The notes under the pieces are model-generated. The model was not told the origin of the DNA. It searched no databases and was given only the letters and a program-made list of their open reading frames with translations. Positions 1 to 10,546 of a DNA stretch of 64,000 nt are shown here, piece by piece. Origin of the DNA: Calendula officinalis (taxonomy: Eukaryota > Streptophyta > Magnoliopsida > Asterales > Asteraceae); the NCBI GenBank assembly GCA_963853835.1, contig OY970829.1, positions 5,996,446 to 6,060,445 on the forward strand. Reading direction: 5' to 3'. A program made the translations under genes and the position numbers. The first letter of the stretch is position 1, and each line of letters begins with the position of its first letter.

Positions 1-153
1 AAGTCTTTTTCCCAATATTTGGGATTTTATTTATTTTTTAATGAATGTAAATCACGATAAATATTAGACACTACAATTTACAGGATTCTATATTTAAGGA
101 TTTGGCAATATCGGCAAAATATAGAACCGGCCTATAAATACCGACACTGTAAC

Positions 154-852
154 TAGGGGTGTCAATCGGGTTTGTCGGGTCGGGTTTGGCTCTTATCGGG
201 TCGGGTCCGTCGGGTTTTGAGGTGGAAAAATCTAACCCGGAACCCGACCCTATAAGGAATCGGGTTTGTCGGGTTTCGGGTTTGTCGGGTTGACCCGATC
301 GAGTTAGTCGGGTTACGTATCGACTCTAAGGAATCGGGTGTCAACAATCAAATAATAATTGAATAGCTTGAATCTTGATTTAATATAATATAATAAAATA
401 AATATTGAATAAACATTAAAATAACAATTGATATAATAAAGTGAAATGAACAATACCTTGAGGTTTTAAATACAATTATGCACAAAATCACATATATATG
501 TTGCAGCGATATAATTATACATGTTTATGAATACATATTTTACAATTTTAGGTAACTTTTTAAGGTTTAAATTAAATTTCTGTGTAAACCCATCTATTAT
601 TTATCGAGAAATATCTGTACTATATAAATATATTAAATTTTGTAGGAATTTTTTTTGAAATTTAGTCGGGTCTAATCGGGTCTACCCGAAACCCGACAAA
701 AGTAAGTAATCTAAACCCGATACCCGACCCGATGCTAACGTTAGGTTTTTCGAGTCGGGTTAAAATAACCCGATATCATAAAAAGACCTGAATACACCCG
801 ACCCGAATAGTATTATTGGGTTCGGGTCGGGTTGACCCTTTTGACACCCCTA
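154..852. mobile_element. hAT-type MITE, 699 bp
   Basis: The element has perfect 12-bp terminal inverted repeats (TAGGGGTGTCAA at the left, its complement at 841-852). It is flanked by a perfect 8-bp target-site duplication, ACTGTAAC, at 146-153 and 853-860. TAGGG termini with an 8-bp duplication are diagnostic of the hAT superfamily. It has no transposase. Both ends are dense in CGGGT/ACCCG motifs, which probably represent subterminal transposase-binding repeats; the middle is AT-rich. Confidence 0.9.
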
Positions 853-860
853 ACTGTAAC

Positions 861-1802
861 CATGAAAACTCACTTAATAATCAAATTTCTCCTATTATAT
901 TTTATTTATTTATTTTTGTTTTGCTTAGTATTAAGTTTAAGACACACATTCGATTTCATTGACATACATTTGGGAGTGTATCTCATAACCTTGATATCAT
1001 GATATAGTGTGACCTCGTGGTCTTTGTCCTTCACGACTCATGTGCTTTGTGAGTCGTGACAGCCTCATACTCTCCGTATATGATCAAAGTTTTTTATTAT
1101 CTACGTTAAATGAATAAAATATATAAAAAAGAAAAATAAATCTTCCTTTTTCCGGTTGAAGGAAAAGAATAAAATATGATAGAGTTGTTTCTTTTCTGTA
1201 AGAGGTCAGGGACTGCCAACTGATGGATACATAGATTCCCTATACGCTTTTCAAGATATTACATTAACATACAAATCTCCACCACTCTCCTTTCCTTTTT
1301 ATTTTAAAAAGAAGATAATTGATTGGCCAATTTCCATTAAATAAAAATTATAAATGAAAATTCTTAAGAAATATAATACGGAGTAATTATTTTTTTGTTT
1401 AAATCAAAGAATGATGCTAAAACGAAAGATAAGGAGCAGAAGCTCGGTCAGCTATCCATCGACTGAACATAAAAGCCAGCCACAATAATATCTAAGAAGC
1501 CATTCAGCCCAAGAAAAGTTCTTCGTGTTTTTGTGTGAGATCCAAAAGTACGACTTTGATTGAAAATCGAAAAATAAGTCCTAATCAGGCCTATTGTTTG
1601 GTTTGAAGATTTTCGAGTTCCTGCCGTAGCAAATATTTGTTTGTGATTTTTATTATCAATATGATTTAATTACAATAGGATAAACTTGAGTGACCAAATA
1701 TAATCTTAATGAATATTGAATAAGTAAAGGTAGCGCGGAGTGTATACTTGTTTGAATTCATTATGATTAAAATACATTGGCTCAACGGGGGTCCGGGGAC
1801 AG
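861..1802. other. intergenic, nothing identified
   Basis: AT-rich sequence with no supported gene, RNA or element boundary. A purine/GC-rich stretch at about 1780-1802 directly precedes the LTR-like sequence that starts at 1803 and could be the end of a retroelement interior. Confidence 0.4.
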
Positions 1803-2600
1803 TGTTGGAAATTACAAAGGTATTTGCAAGTTGGTAAATTTCGTATCTGTCATGGGGAGTTGTGTAGCTTTGTTTTTGGTCTTGAAAAGTCATAATGTTG
1901 ACAATAATGTTACGTTAAAATAATAAGAGTTATTATTTGCTCTCATTAATTTGAGTAAAGGCTTTAGCCTATAAAAGGACCATTTGGGTGAAAGTTCAAA
2001 CACACCAAAAATCATAAGCTCTCCTCTCATAAGCTCTCCTCTCATGATGTTGTGTTTTGATATTCATCATGTGTTTCCAAGTAATCACTTTGTGTTGTCG
2101 GTAATTCTAGTGCTGTAGAATAATACCGATAAACTGCATCAAATCCTGGGGTTCTACGCCGAGGCTTGCAGCATATAGAGCGCGTAAAAACCTTAAAGGA
2201 CAGGAATCACAATTCCGTGCGGTTCATTATTTCATCAAGAATCAGGTTTGTTCATTCCATTTTGGTTCTTTCTTATTTGATGAATTTGATATTGAATTAT
2301 CAATATCAAATATGGTTTTAATATTATAATTGTCTAAATATTTAATCACCAAATATATAAAGATTACAACAAACAGCGTCCCTGGTAACGTGGTCCAGGG
2401 GGGCAGAGCCCTGACTGGGTTCGAGCTGCCATGTCAACTGAGAATTTTTTTATTTTGGTTAATATTCTTTTATATAAAATGCATAGAAAAGCCGAAATTG
2501 ATAATCAAACCCAATATTCCGGCCCTCCGACCCGAATCTGACCTAGTTTTTGGCGGTTTTACAACTGCATTTTGATAGTTCTGGATGGTTTATGCATGTT
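1803..2600 (+). repeat. possible solo-LTR-like promoter-bearing repeat
   Basis: A TGTTGGAAATT start, typical of copia-class LTRs, follows a G-rich polypurine-like tract. A good TATA box (CCTATAAAAGG, about 1969-1979) lies within it, followed by a 15-bp direct repeat (CATAAGCTCTCCTCT, twice, 2010-2040). A second GC-rich block is at 2376-2430. No matching second LTR, 3' boundary or target-site duplication was found, so the class and right limit are guesses. Confidence 0.3.
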
Positions 2601-2866
2601 AAGATCCATAAAGCTTGTCAATTTGTTTCCTTTTATATTTACCATCACAAATCTATGTATAACAAAAAAGAATTTACTAGGTTGGTGGGTATGAATATCT
2701 CATAGCGTAAAGGCATCTTATGTGGCATATGACCACGATGTGAAGGGCCATGGACCCCTACCATGTAACCTTTTCAGTTTTCATGGTGAGTTACTGGCCA
2801 TGTTCATGGACAAGTACAAGAGAAAAGTGAATGTTGGGGAGGCAATGAACTACATAGAACACCATC

Positions 2867-2898
<32 letters not shown>

Positions 2899-3383
2899 TC
2901 CACTTATAATTGATGTAATCACGTGATTGATATTTTTCTCTAAAATGGTATATTATAGTTGCGTAACTGACATTTAATTTGACAAAAATTTTAGTATGAT
3001 TCCTTGTACTAATACCAACAAGTAATAGCTTCAAATTGGGAACCATTGACTATGTAGCACCTTTTTTTAGGATACCCGATTGGCCTATGTCATCAAGAGA
3101 GCACTAAAGACTTGAATTAAATGGAAAATAATTGAGTGAAATAAAGTCAAAATCACAGTTACTTTGACTGATCTGTAGTACCCCTAAATTATGGTCCTTG
3201 GAACTTAAAAAGGGTATAAATGAAGCTTTACAGCATGTGATTATGAACAAAAGTGGAACATAAAAGTCTCAAATTAGTCCTTATGTTGTCTTTTTCACCC
3301 CTTCAATCATGAAATAACTTTTGTACACCCCCAAAATACCCTCTTCATATCACCACTCATACTGTACCATAACATGTCCTTAA
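2601..3383. other. intergenic with short open frame and poly-C
   Basis: No gene supported. An open frame at 2722-2913 gives a normal-looking peptide of about 48 residues and then runs into poly-proline encoded by a C tract. It starts at a GTG and has no recognised family, so it may be a captured exon fragment or chance. Confidence 0.3.
2868..2896. repeat. C29 homopolymer
   Basis: An uninterrupted run of 29 cytosines. Its length is likely uncertain in any assembly. Confidence 0.9.
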
Positions 3384-3692
3384 GGCTATTAGGTATGGGT
3401 CTCACCACCACTTGATAATTTTTGCCACATCATCTGCCACCTCAGCAATCACACCACACCACTCTATCCAGGAAATACCCACCACACCACACCACTTAAC
3501 CCCCTCGAAAGTCCCTCCCAACGGTCACAAACCCTCCCATTCCACTCCGATGAGATACGTTGCCGTGCCCCCGATTCTTCACCACCGCACCCCACGCCGT
3601 TAGGGGGGGGCGGTGTTCCCCGAAGCCTAACGTCGTGGCCATGCTGCCACCTCATGACCACGCTCACGGGATCCGTCCCATACCGAACGGTC
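3384..3692. mobile_element. Tourist-like PIF/Harbinger MITE, copy 1
   Basis: The ends are GGCTATTAGGTATGGG and the complement of GACCGTTCGGTATGGG, flanked by TAA at 3381-3383 and 3693-3695, the TSD expected for PIF/Harbinger. The GC-rich interior closely matches the element at 59225-59538 in the opposite orientation. It lies directly upstream of the leader of the gene at 4305. Confidence 0.85.
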
Positions 3693-3779
3693 TAAGATGC
3701 CCAACTTCACTTCACTTTTATTGGACCTCCCTCCCCACCCCACCCCACCCCCACCCCCACCCCCTACCACCAATCCACA

Positions 3780-4304
3780 CATTCAATGTGAACTTTCTTG
3801 CAAATTCAGTTGTTTCATTTCTTGATTCTTCTCTCTTATTTAGGGATTTTTACACACACACAAATGTGAAGATTTCTTGAATCTGTCTTGATTTAGCTTA
3901 CATTTCTCTCTTCTTTTTGGGAAATCTACACACTTGAAAACCCAATATGGGTTTCTTCATTCAGCTTGAAATTCTCCCTTTTTTGGTAATTCACACACAC
4001 TGTGTGAAAAAATCTTGAAAACCCAGTTTGCATTTCTTGGTTCCGCTCATGCTTGTCACATTCTTTTCCTGGAAATTTCAAACCCATTGTCAAAATTTTT
4101 GTGTTTCTTGATTTCACCTTATATTTCTGTGTTTTGAGAAAGATTCTTGAAAACCCACTTTGTGTTTCTTGATCTAGCTCATTATTATCTAAGTTTTTAC
4201 TCTGAATTTCACCTTCACTGGGAAGTTTTTGAAATTTGGGATTTTTTCAATTGTGTTTTTATAAAGATTCTTGAAACCAAGCTTGCATTTTGAAGATTTT
4301 AACA
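3780..4304 (+). promoter_or_regulatory. leader region with degenerate repeats
   Basis: A T/C-rich region in front of the membrane-protein gene. The core CTTGAAAACCCA recurs at 3933, 4014 and 4146, with a diverged form at 4270. Each is followed by a GTTTCTTGATTTAGCTC-like stretch. The copies are imperfect and unevenly spaced. It probably includes the 5'UTR, but the transcription start cannot be seen. Confidence 0.45.
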
Positions 4305-4766
4305 ATGTCAAGTACGCCGACGTTTGATCCGACACAACAACCGCCGCCATTCCCGCCGGTAATCCAAGAACAAGCATACAAATCTCATTCGGGTCACGGG
4401 TCAGTGGGACCCGTAATCGGAGCTCTAGCGGTGATTATGGTATTAGGTGTGGTGGCTGTAATGATAGGCAGGCTTTGTTCGGGTCGGAGGATAATGGGTC
4501 ACGGGCAATACGACTTTGAAGGGTGGGTAGAGACCAAATGTGCCACGTGTATCGACGGGAGGCTCGGCCCTCCTCCCCGGCGGGAGCCAGTGCCGGTGGT
4601 GGTGGTTGTGGACACCAGCGGGAGCAATGTCTCATCAAGTGAAGAAGCTGCTGCCGGCGCCGCCGTGCCGCCGGAAAATCCGGCGGGAGAAGCGCCACCA
4701 CAAGCGGAAGAAGTGTCACATCATCAACCACAAGAACAACAACAACATAATTTACAAGATAATTAA
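4305..4766 (+). CDS. small single-pass plant membrane protein
   Basis: Single-exon ORF of 153 aa. The ATG at 4305 is chosen because the in-frame codon further upstream is TTG. Residues about 1-31 are rich in Pro and polar residues. One hydrophobic segment (about 32-55, beginning GPVIGALAVIMVLG) is the only membrane span. It is followed by a basic, cysteine-containing stretch (RLCSGRR, then GHGQYDFEGWVETKCATC) that looks like the conserved core of an uncharacterised plant transmembrane family. The C-terminal third is low-complexity: a valine run, Ala/Glu/Pro, then Gln/His. No enzymatic motif is visible and the function is unknown. The family resemblance is from memory of similar plant proteins, not from a search. 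Overlapping frames on both strands are shadows of its GC-rich sequence. Confidence 0.8.
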   Translation: MSSTPTFDPTQQPPPFPPVIQEQAYKSHSGHGSVGPVIGALAVIMVLGVVAVMIGRLCSGRRIMGHGQYDFEGWVETKCATCIDGRLGPPPRREPVPVVVVVDTSGSNVSSSEEAAAGAAVPPENPAGEAPPQAEEVSHHQPQEQQQHNLQDN

Positions 4767-4916
4767 GTTGGTGGTTTGGTTGATGCAAATTTCACGTAAT
4801 TGTATGATTTTTGTTGGAATTTTTAATGGGATTGTGGAATTAATTTTGATAAAAAACCAAATTCTGTTTTTTTCTTTCTTTTGTAGTGCTCTATTGGTTG
4901 GTGAATACATTCACTC

Positions 4917-5210
4917 TAAACATAATCTTAACTCCAACTATAAACTCTATCAATCCCTTTAAAACTAGTGGGACCCATATAAATCATATATTTATTTAAT
5001 TTATTTTAAATTACAAAAGAAAATTAAAGTGAATGATATGTGGGGTCCATGGATAGAGGCATGGATAGAGGGGATACCCTCTCACTTCAAATATAGGGAG
5101 AGTTTTTTCTCTCACTATATATTTAGAGTTAAGGATAGAGGTGGGTTGGAGAAAAATAAAACTTTAAATATAGAGATAAATGGATGGATATAGTATGATT
5201 GAAGATGCTC
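4917..5210. mobile_element. degenerate Harbinger-like MITE
   Basis: Its right end (GATTGAAGATGCTC then TAA) and interior (TCCAACTATAAACTC near the left, GTGGGACCC motif) resemble the element immediately to the right. The left terminus is diverged and its limit is approximate. The TAA at 5211-5213 serves as right TSD of this copy and left TSD of the next. Confidence 0.5.
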
Positions 5211-5213
5211 TAA

Positions 5214-6112
5214 GAGCATCTCTGTTGAGATGTCCCACATTGGACAAGATATGAACCAGTAATGTGCTTATAAGGGTCATGGGCTACTCCTCTTACAACC
5301 AATTGGTTTTAAGATGGAACACCACAAACTTACATGGTATCAGAGCCACGGCTCACCCGTGGTTGGTCAAACGGGCACACGGACTCCATGTAACCCATAA
5401 ATATCCACGTGTTATGCGCGAAAAAAAAGACGTCACACGTGAGGGGCGTGTTGAGTATTGTCCCACATTGGACAAATAACAAACCTGTAATGTGCTTATA
5501 AAGGTCTTGGGCTACTCCTCTTATAACCAATTGGTTTTAAGATGGAACCCCACAAACTGACATGGTATCAGAGCAAGGTTTACCCGTAGTTGGTCAAACG
5601 GCCACACGGACCACACGTAACCCATAAAAATATCCACGTGTTAGGCGCGAAAAAAAATATGACGCCACACGTGAGGGGGCGTGTTGAGATGTCCCACATT
5701 GGACAAGATATGAACCAGTAATGTGCTTATAAGGGTCATGGGCTACTCATCTTACAACCAATTGGTTTTAAGATGGAACACCACAAACTTACAATCTCCA
5801 ACCATAAACTCTATATAATTCCCTATATCTCTATAAATGGTGGGAGCACTCACTCTTAAAATATCCCAACTCCACTCATAAACTCTATTCTTACCTTCAA
5901 AAGCTTTTAAAAATAGTGGGACCCATATGCCACTAACACTTGCACTCACAAATAAATGTGGCCCCATGGATAGAGCTAATTCCCCTCACTTCAAATATAG
6001 AGGGAGTTTTTCTCTCACTCTATATTTGAAGTTGATGATAGAGTTGGGTTGGAGAGAAAATAACTTCAAATATAGAAATAGAAGCTTTGATAGAATATGG
6101 TTGGAGATGCTC
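5214..6112. mobile_element. Harbinger-like MITE split by a TRIM
   Basis: The terminal repeats are GAGCATCTCCAACC and its complement GGTTGGAGATGCTC, with TAA duplications at 5211-5213 and 6113-6115. The left terminal repeat is interrupted after GAGCATCTC by the TRIM at 5223-5798. Removing the TRIM and one copy of its duplication restores the terminus. The remaining MITE is about 320 bp. Confidence 0.8.
5223..5798 (+). mobile_element. tandem TRIM retrotransposon (three LTRs)
   Basis: The structure is LTR (5223-5334) - interior (5335-5448) - LTR (5449-5562) - interior (5563-5681) - LTR (5682-5793). Each LTR is about 112 bp and begins TGTTGAG. Each interior begins with TGGTATCAGAGC, the primer-binding site complementary to initiator methionine tRNA, and ends in a G-rich polypurine tract (GTGAGGGGCG). 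The array is flanked by a 5-bp duplication ATCTC at 5218-5222 and 5794-5798, so it inserted as a unit or expanded after insertion. The two outer LTRs are nearly identical to each other; the middle LTR is the most different. Nothing is encoded; replication would need proteins from another element. Confidence 0.9.
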
Positions 6113-6311
6113 TAAAGACTAAAGTCCAAACTTGTTGATATGGAATCTTGTTCCATGAGAAGAAAGTGTAACCAGAAAGGGAGGGACGAGGGGTCCATGC
6201 TTATTGGTAGACAATTTTTATGTGATTTACAAAAGATCTCTATCTTAAGCATGTTTATTTATTTAATTAGTACTATTAATTATCTGTCAAAGTAAAAATA
6301 CTCTTTTCATA

Positions 6312-6626
6312 CTTCCTCCGTTTTAAAATAAGTGTTACACTTTTAGGGTTCACGGTTTTTTAATGCAAAATATGATAATGAATGTTAATTAGATTAAATT
6401 AGATAGTTAGTGGAGGATGAGTCCCACATATATTGATTAAAGTGAATTTAATGATGTTTAAAAGTAAAAGTAAGGATAAATGTGTTTTTTCACTATATTA
6501 AAAAAGATAGTTAGTGAGTGTGAGCTCTACTACCTTTTACCAAATATGATAAGTTTTCAAAGTCTATCACTTATTTTGAATCCTACCAAAATAGAAAGTA
6601 TATCACTTATTTTGAAATGGAAGAAG
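6312..6626. mobile_element. Stowaway-like MITE
   Basis: The ends are CTTCCTCCGTTTTAAAATAA and the complement of CTTCTTCCATTTCAAAATAA, flanked by TA. It has the AAAATAAGTG...CACTTATTTT core shared with the copies at 21200, 35419 and 62909. Confidence 0.85.
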
Positions 6627-6923
6627 TATAAGTCATGATGAATATGATTACGTTTTATCACTTTTACTAATAGTCTTATAAAAAAGTTACATAAATATAG
6701 AATGCAAATAAGTGTTGAATTTAAAGTTTCCTGAGTTTTAACGATGACCGTTTTACATATTTGACAAGTAAATAATGAGAAAAAGAAGGATTAAGACATG
6801 GGTCAGGTCAGCTTTTGTCGGACTCTCAACTCTCAAGTGCTCTTTTATTCTAGTTATTTGAACTAAAGAAATTCCATCTCATTAGTGTGTGAAATTTGTA
6901 ACCGGATAAAGAAAGTTGGTAGG

Positions 6924-7198
6924 TAGGCCTGTGACGGTTTTGGCCGGACTGAGTAACGAATCAATGATGCTCGGAATCGAACCGAACCGGACTGAGAATC
7001 GACCGTAACCAAATCGAACGAGGTAATTCCTTCGATTTTTTTCGGTTTATTTTCGGTTTTGCACCTAGTCGACCCGCTCGGAACCGAACCGTTTGAAACC
7101 AAGAACCGATTTTTGATAAAAACTAGAATTGAGACTGAGCGATGTAGCTCGGTCCAGTCCAGTACCGATCAGTTATGGGTCCAATTTGCATAGGCCTA
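6924..7198. mobile_element. hAT-type MITE, 275 bp
   Basis: The termini are TAGGCCTGTGA and the complement of TAGGCCTATGC. The 8-bp flanks TTGGTAGG (6916-6923) and TTAGTAGG (7199-7206) match at 7 of 8 positions. The interior is rich in CGGAACCGAACCG-type motifs. Confidence 0.8.
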
Positions 7199-7276
7199 TT
7201 AGTAGGTAGACAACATGTTGATGGAAAATTGGCTAAATATAAAAGAAGATTGTTTTGTTCTTGTTTCACATTTTAG

Positions 7277-7745
7277 TAGGGGTGTTCAAAACCGGGTACT
7301 CGGATTTTCGGATACCCGGAATTCGGGTACCCGGATTTTCGGATAATGATTTTTACTACCCGCATTTGGTAACTGGATTTCGGATACCCGGATACCGGGT
7401 ACCCGAAATTTCGGGTATCCGAAAAAACAAAATATTCAAATGTTTTTCGAATATTTCATGTATTTTTTCGGATATTTCGGGTATTTTTCAGAAATTTCGG
7501 GTACTTTTCAAATATTTTGGGTATTTTTGGATATTTTAGGTATTTTCTCAAATATTTTGGGTATTTTTTATATATTTTTTGTATATTTTTCGTATATTTT
7601 TTTTATATTTTTGGGTATCGGGTATCCGAAAATTTTGAAAAACACTACCCGTATTAATTTGGTACCCGAAATTCGGATACCCGGATTTCGGATATCGGGT
7701 AATTTTTCGGATACCCGGTTTTTCGGATATTTTTTAACACCCCTA
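7277..7745. mobile_element. hAT-type MITE, 469 bp
   Basis: The inverted ends TAGGGGTGTTCAAAA and TAGGGGTGTTAAAAA are flanked by a perfect 8-bp duplication CATTTTAG (7269-7276 and 7746-7753). The interior is built almost entirely of GGGTATCCGGA/TTTCGGATA motifs in both orientations. It is related to the element at 46323-46707. Open frames across it are repeat artefacts. Confidence 0.92.
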
Positions 7746-8005
7746 CATTTTAGAGTGAAGAAAGATGGAGGATATTCTATGCCTATAAAAGGAATCAAAT
7801 GCTTTGGTTTCAAAGTGTACAAATCAAATATACATTTAATGTATTTGATTTTTTCTTTCTTGTATCTCTTGTATAAAATAGAAAGTGATTAGTCAAATCT
7901 TTGAATAGTGTGGTTGGCTTGAGAAATTAGTGTATATGGTTGTAATATCTAATACAATGGAGTTTTTCTCTGATTTTGAAGTTTCCATGTATATTTTTAT
8001 GTTTA

Positions 8006-9600
8006 CTAGCCTATAACCCGTGATAAATCACGGGTGACTTATAGAAATTTTCATAATATATATTTCATAATTTTCATAATATTTTACTTTATTAAAATAC
8101 TTTATTTCAAAACAAAAGTTAGATGGAGTATTAACTAATGGAATGTTTTAAACATGTCAAAAAGTTATTTGTCACAACAGAAATATTTAACAACTAACAT
8201 AGGGTATATAATAAATCATGTAAACAAATAGCTTATTATCTTTGCAGTGGGATCCATCCAAAAAATAAAAAATGTATTTGCCAACTTATTGATACACAGA
8301 AAATAACATTTTTATGAAGTCACAAACAAAATTATAAATCAAAAATTGATTAGTAACTGTTGACAAGGAGATAAACATTTGGTTGAAGAGTCTTAAGGGT
8401 TACTGGTCAAAACATTGTGTTACTTCTCATTACCCAGATATGATCATTCAGAATCACATGATCGTAAAGAGATTGAAGAAATATTTAAATGTTATGTGTC
8501 CTACTTTTTCTCTTAAATAGATTTCACAAACACACGATATATTAATATACAAATATTGTTATAGTTGTAGATAGTAAAATAAGTTTTAAAAGAACATTGA
8601 TCACCTTGATTCAGACAAATGTGGGTTCGAGATAGTCAAAAAGTTCTAGAATTAATTCCTCAATCTCAAATAACACTTCCTCTGCAATAAAAATCAAGCA
8701 CAACTGCAACAACCAAAAACAATACCAAATTCTTCTTAAACTTAGGATTAAATTAAAAAAATAAAAAAAACATGAAGAAAGACAAACTTCCATATGGAGT
8801 AAGAGAAAGCAAAACGGGACCTTGTGCCATTATAGAAAATGTTGTATCTTCAATTGTTGTAAATTCAGATTTAGTTAGAGCAATGCTACTTCTTGTGCAA
8901 TGACTCCAAGATAATGTACCTTGATGAGTGTTTACTTTAACTGCATACATAGATACCTTTTAGCTAATTGTTATTATGTGACCCGTTTGAGATAAAGCAC
9001 AAGCCCTCGCCAGGTCTCATCAGCAAATGGGTCAAAAAATTGCTCACATGTGAAGATAAACTGGCATGTATGATGATAATTAATTAAGGGCCAACAACTA
9101 TTTTACTTATTCATTTCGTGTGGTGAAATTGAATACCTGAAATTAAATAATAAGAGATGAAAAAGTGAAAAACTTCACATAATATTGAGACTTCAAAATG
9201 GCCCATTTGTACACCAACAATGGATGTATGCAACATAAGTTCAGTAAACATAATCAAATCAAGCAAACCTTTAAGGAGATCTTGCATACGGTGTTCGGTA
9301 CCTACTGTACGTTCCAGATATGCCTCGAGACTTGAGATCTTTGTGTCACGAATCAGTTTTCTTGGCTTCAGAAACTATCTGCAGTATTGGGCCAATTGAT
9401 TTGATTGGGTAAAAACATATATTAGTGTTAATTTGCTTTATAGAAATTCACATGACAATGATTCAAGCTTCATTTTAGAGGCTATAATATCAACTTCATG
9501 GTGCCTGCTACTAAATAGGACGATATTTGTTGAAATTCCAGAGATCACTTTCCCAGCACATGTTAGGTTTGTAGTCAGCAAACACCTTTTCAATATACAA
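8006..9600 (-). mobile_element. Helitron 3' end and probable body
   Basis: Read on the minus strand, 8035-8006 shows a perfect 9-bp stem (ACCCGTGAT with a 2-nt loop), about a dozen bases, then CTAG followed by T. This is the expected Helitron 3' terminus. The element must extend to the right, but no TC 5' terminus could be fixed; the limit near 9600 is a placeholder. No Rep/helicase or intact gene was recognised. Short minus-strand frames at 8611-8950 and 9420-9560 have no clear family. Confidence 0.5.
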
Positions 9601-9777
9601 TGGGCTATTTTTCTTTAACATTAGAAGTCATTCATATTTGGACCCTTTTTCTTTTAATAAGCCCAATGGGTCCAATTTGACAATTCTTTATTTGGGTTAT
9701 TATTTAAATACAAGGACCACAACACCTCTCCTTACGTCCCACAGTATATGGGTTTTCATATTGTCATGACTCACACA

Positions 9778-10538
9778 TAGGATGGCAATATCCGACTCGA
9801 TGGTCATCCATCCGATTTAGTCCATCAGTGATGGATATGGATGAAGTTAAATGGGTGAATATCGGATGTAGAGTGGATAGGATGTTTATTGGAGCAGGTA
9901 TGGATGGCGATTTTCAATCGATGGATGAATCCACTTACCCCGAAATTTAAATTTTTATATTATAATTTTACATAATTAATAATATACATCTATACATTCT
10001 TCAGATCTATAAAATTTATACACACAACTATGAAGATAACTAATTTGTGAATATTATAAATAATGCTCTAAGCTTTTAATTATATCAAGTTATGTTTTTT
10101 TGGTATCTACCAATATTTTAATGTTAGCTACAAACTATGCTCTATGCATTGAATGTAAGTTCATAGTTATGTTCTCATTTGTATTTCCTTTTGAAGAAAT
10201 TATGTATATATACAACAAAAATCGTAAATTATCTATAAAATTATCGTATTTCCTTTAGGAAACAAAATTCTTTCGAGATCCAATGGATGTCCAATTACCC
10301 GCTTTAATCCAATGGATATGGACATGGATCGTAAATTATCTATAAAACTATCGTATTTCCTTTAGGAAACAAAATTCTTTCGAGATCCAATGGATGTCCA
10401 ATTACCCGCTTTAATCCAATAGATATGGATATGGATGGATGAAACGATTTTAAATGGATATGGATATGAATATGGACGATGTAAATTTAAATGGATATAG
10501 ATGTGGATATGGCATCATCCGATCCATTACCATCCATA
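9778..10538. mobile_element. hAT-type MITE, 761 bp
   Basis: The ends TAGGATGGCAATATCCG and the complement of TATGGATGGTAATGG are flanked by the 8-bp duplication CTCACACA (9770-9777, 10539-10546). The subterminal regions are dense in ATGGATATGGA motifs. An internal segment of about 107 bp is tandemly duplicated (from 10221 and from 10328). Confidence 0.9.
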
Positions 10539-10546
10539 CTCACACA

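Noticed and set aside
4435..4962. Two further open frames overlapping the membrane-protein gene
   Set aside because: Shadows of the GC-rich C-terminal half of the gene at 4305-4766; no family resemblance.
7255..7892. Plus-strand open frames rich in Phe, Tyr, Ile and Gly
   Set aside because: Repeat artefact of the hAT MITE at 7277-7745 (TTTTCGGATA motifs read in frame).
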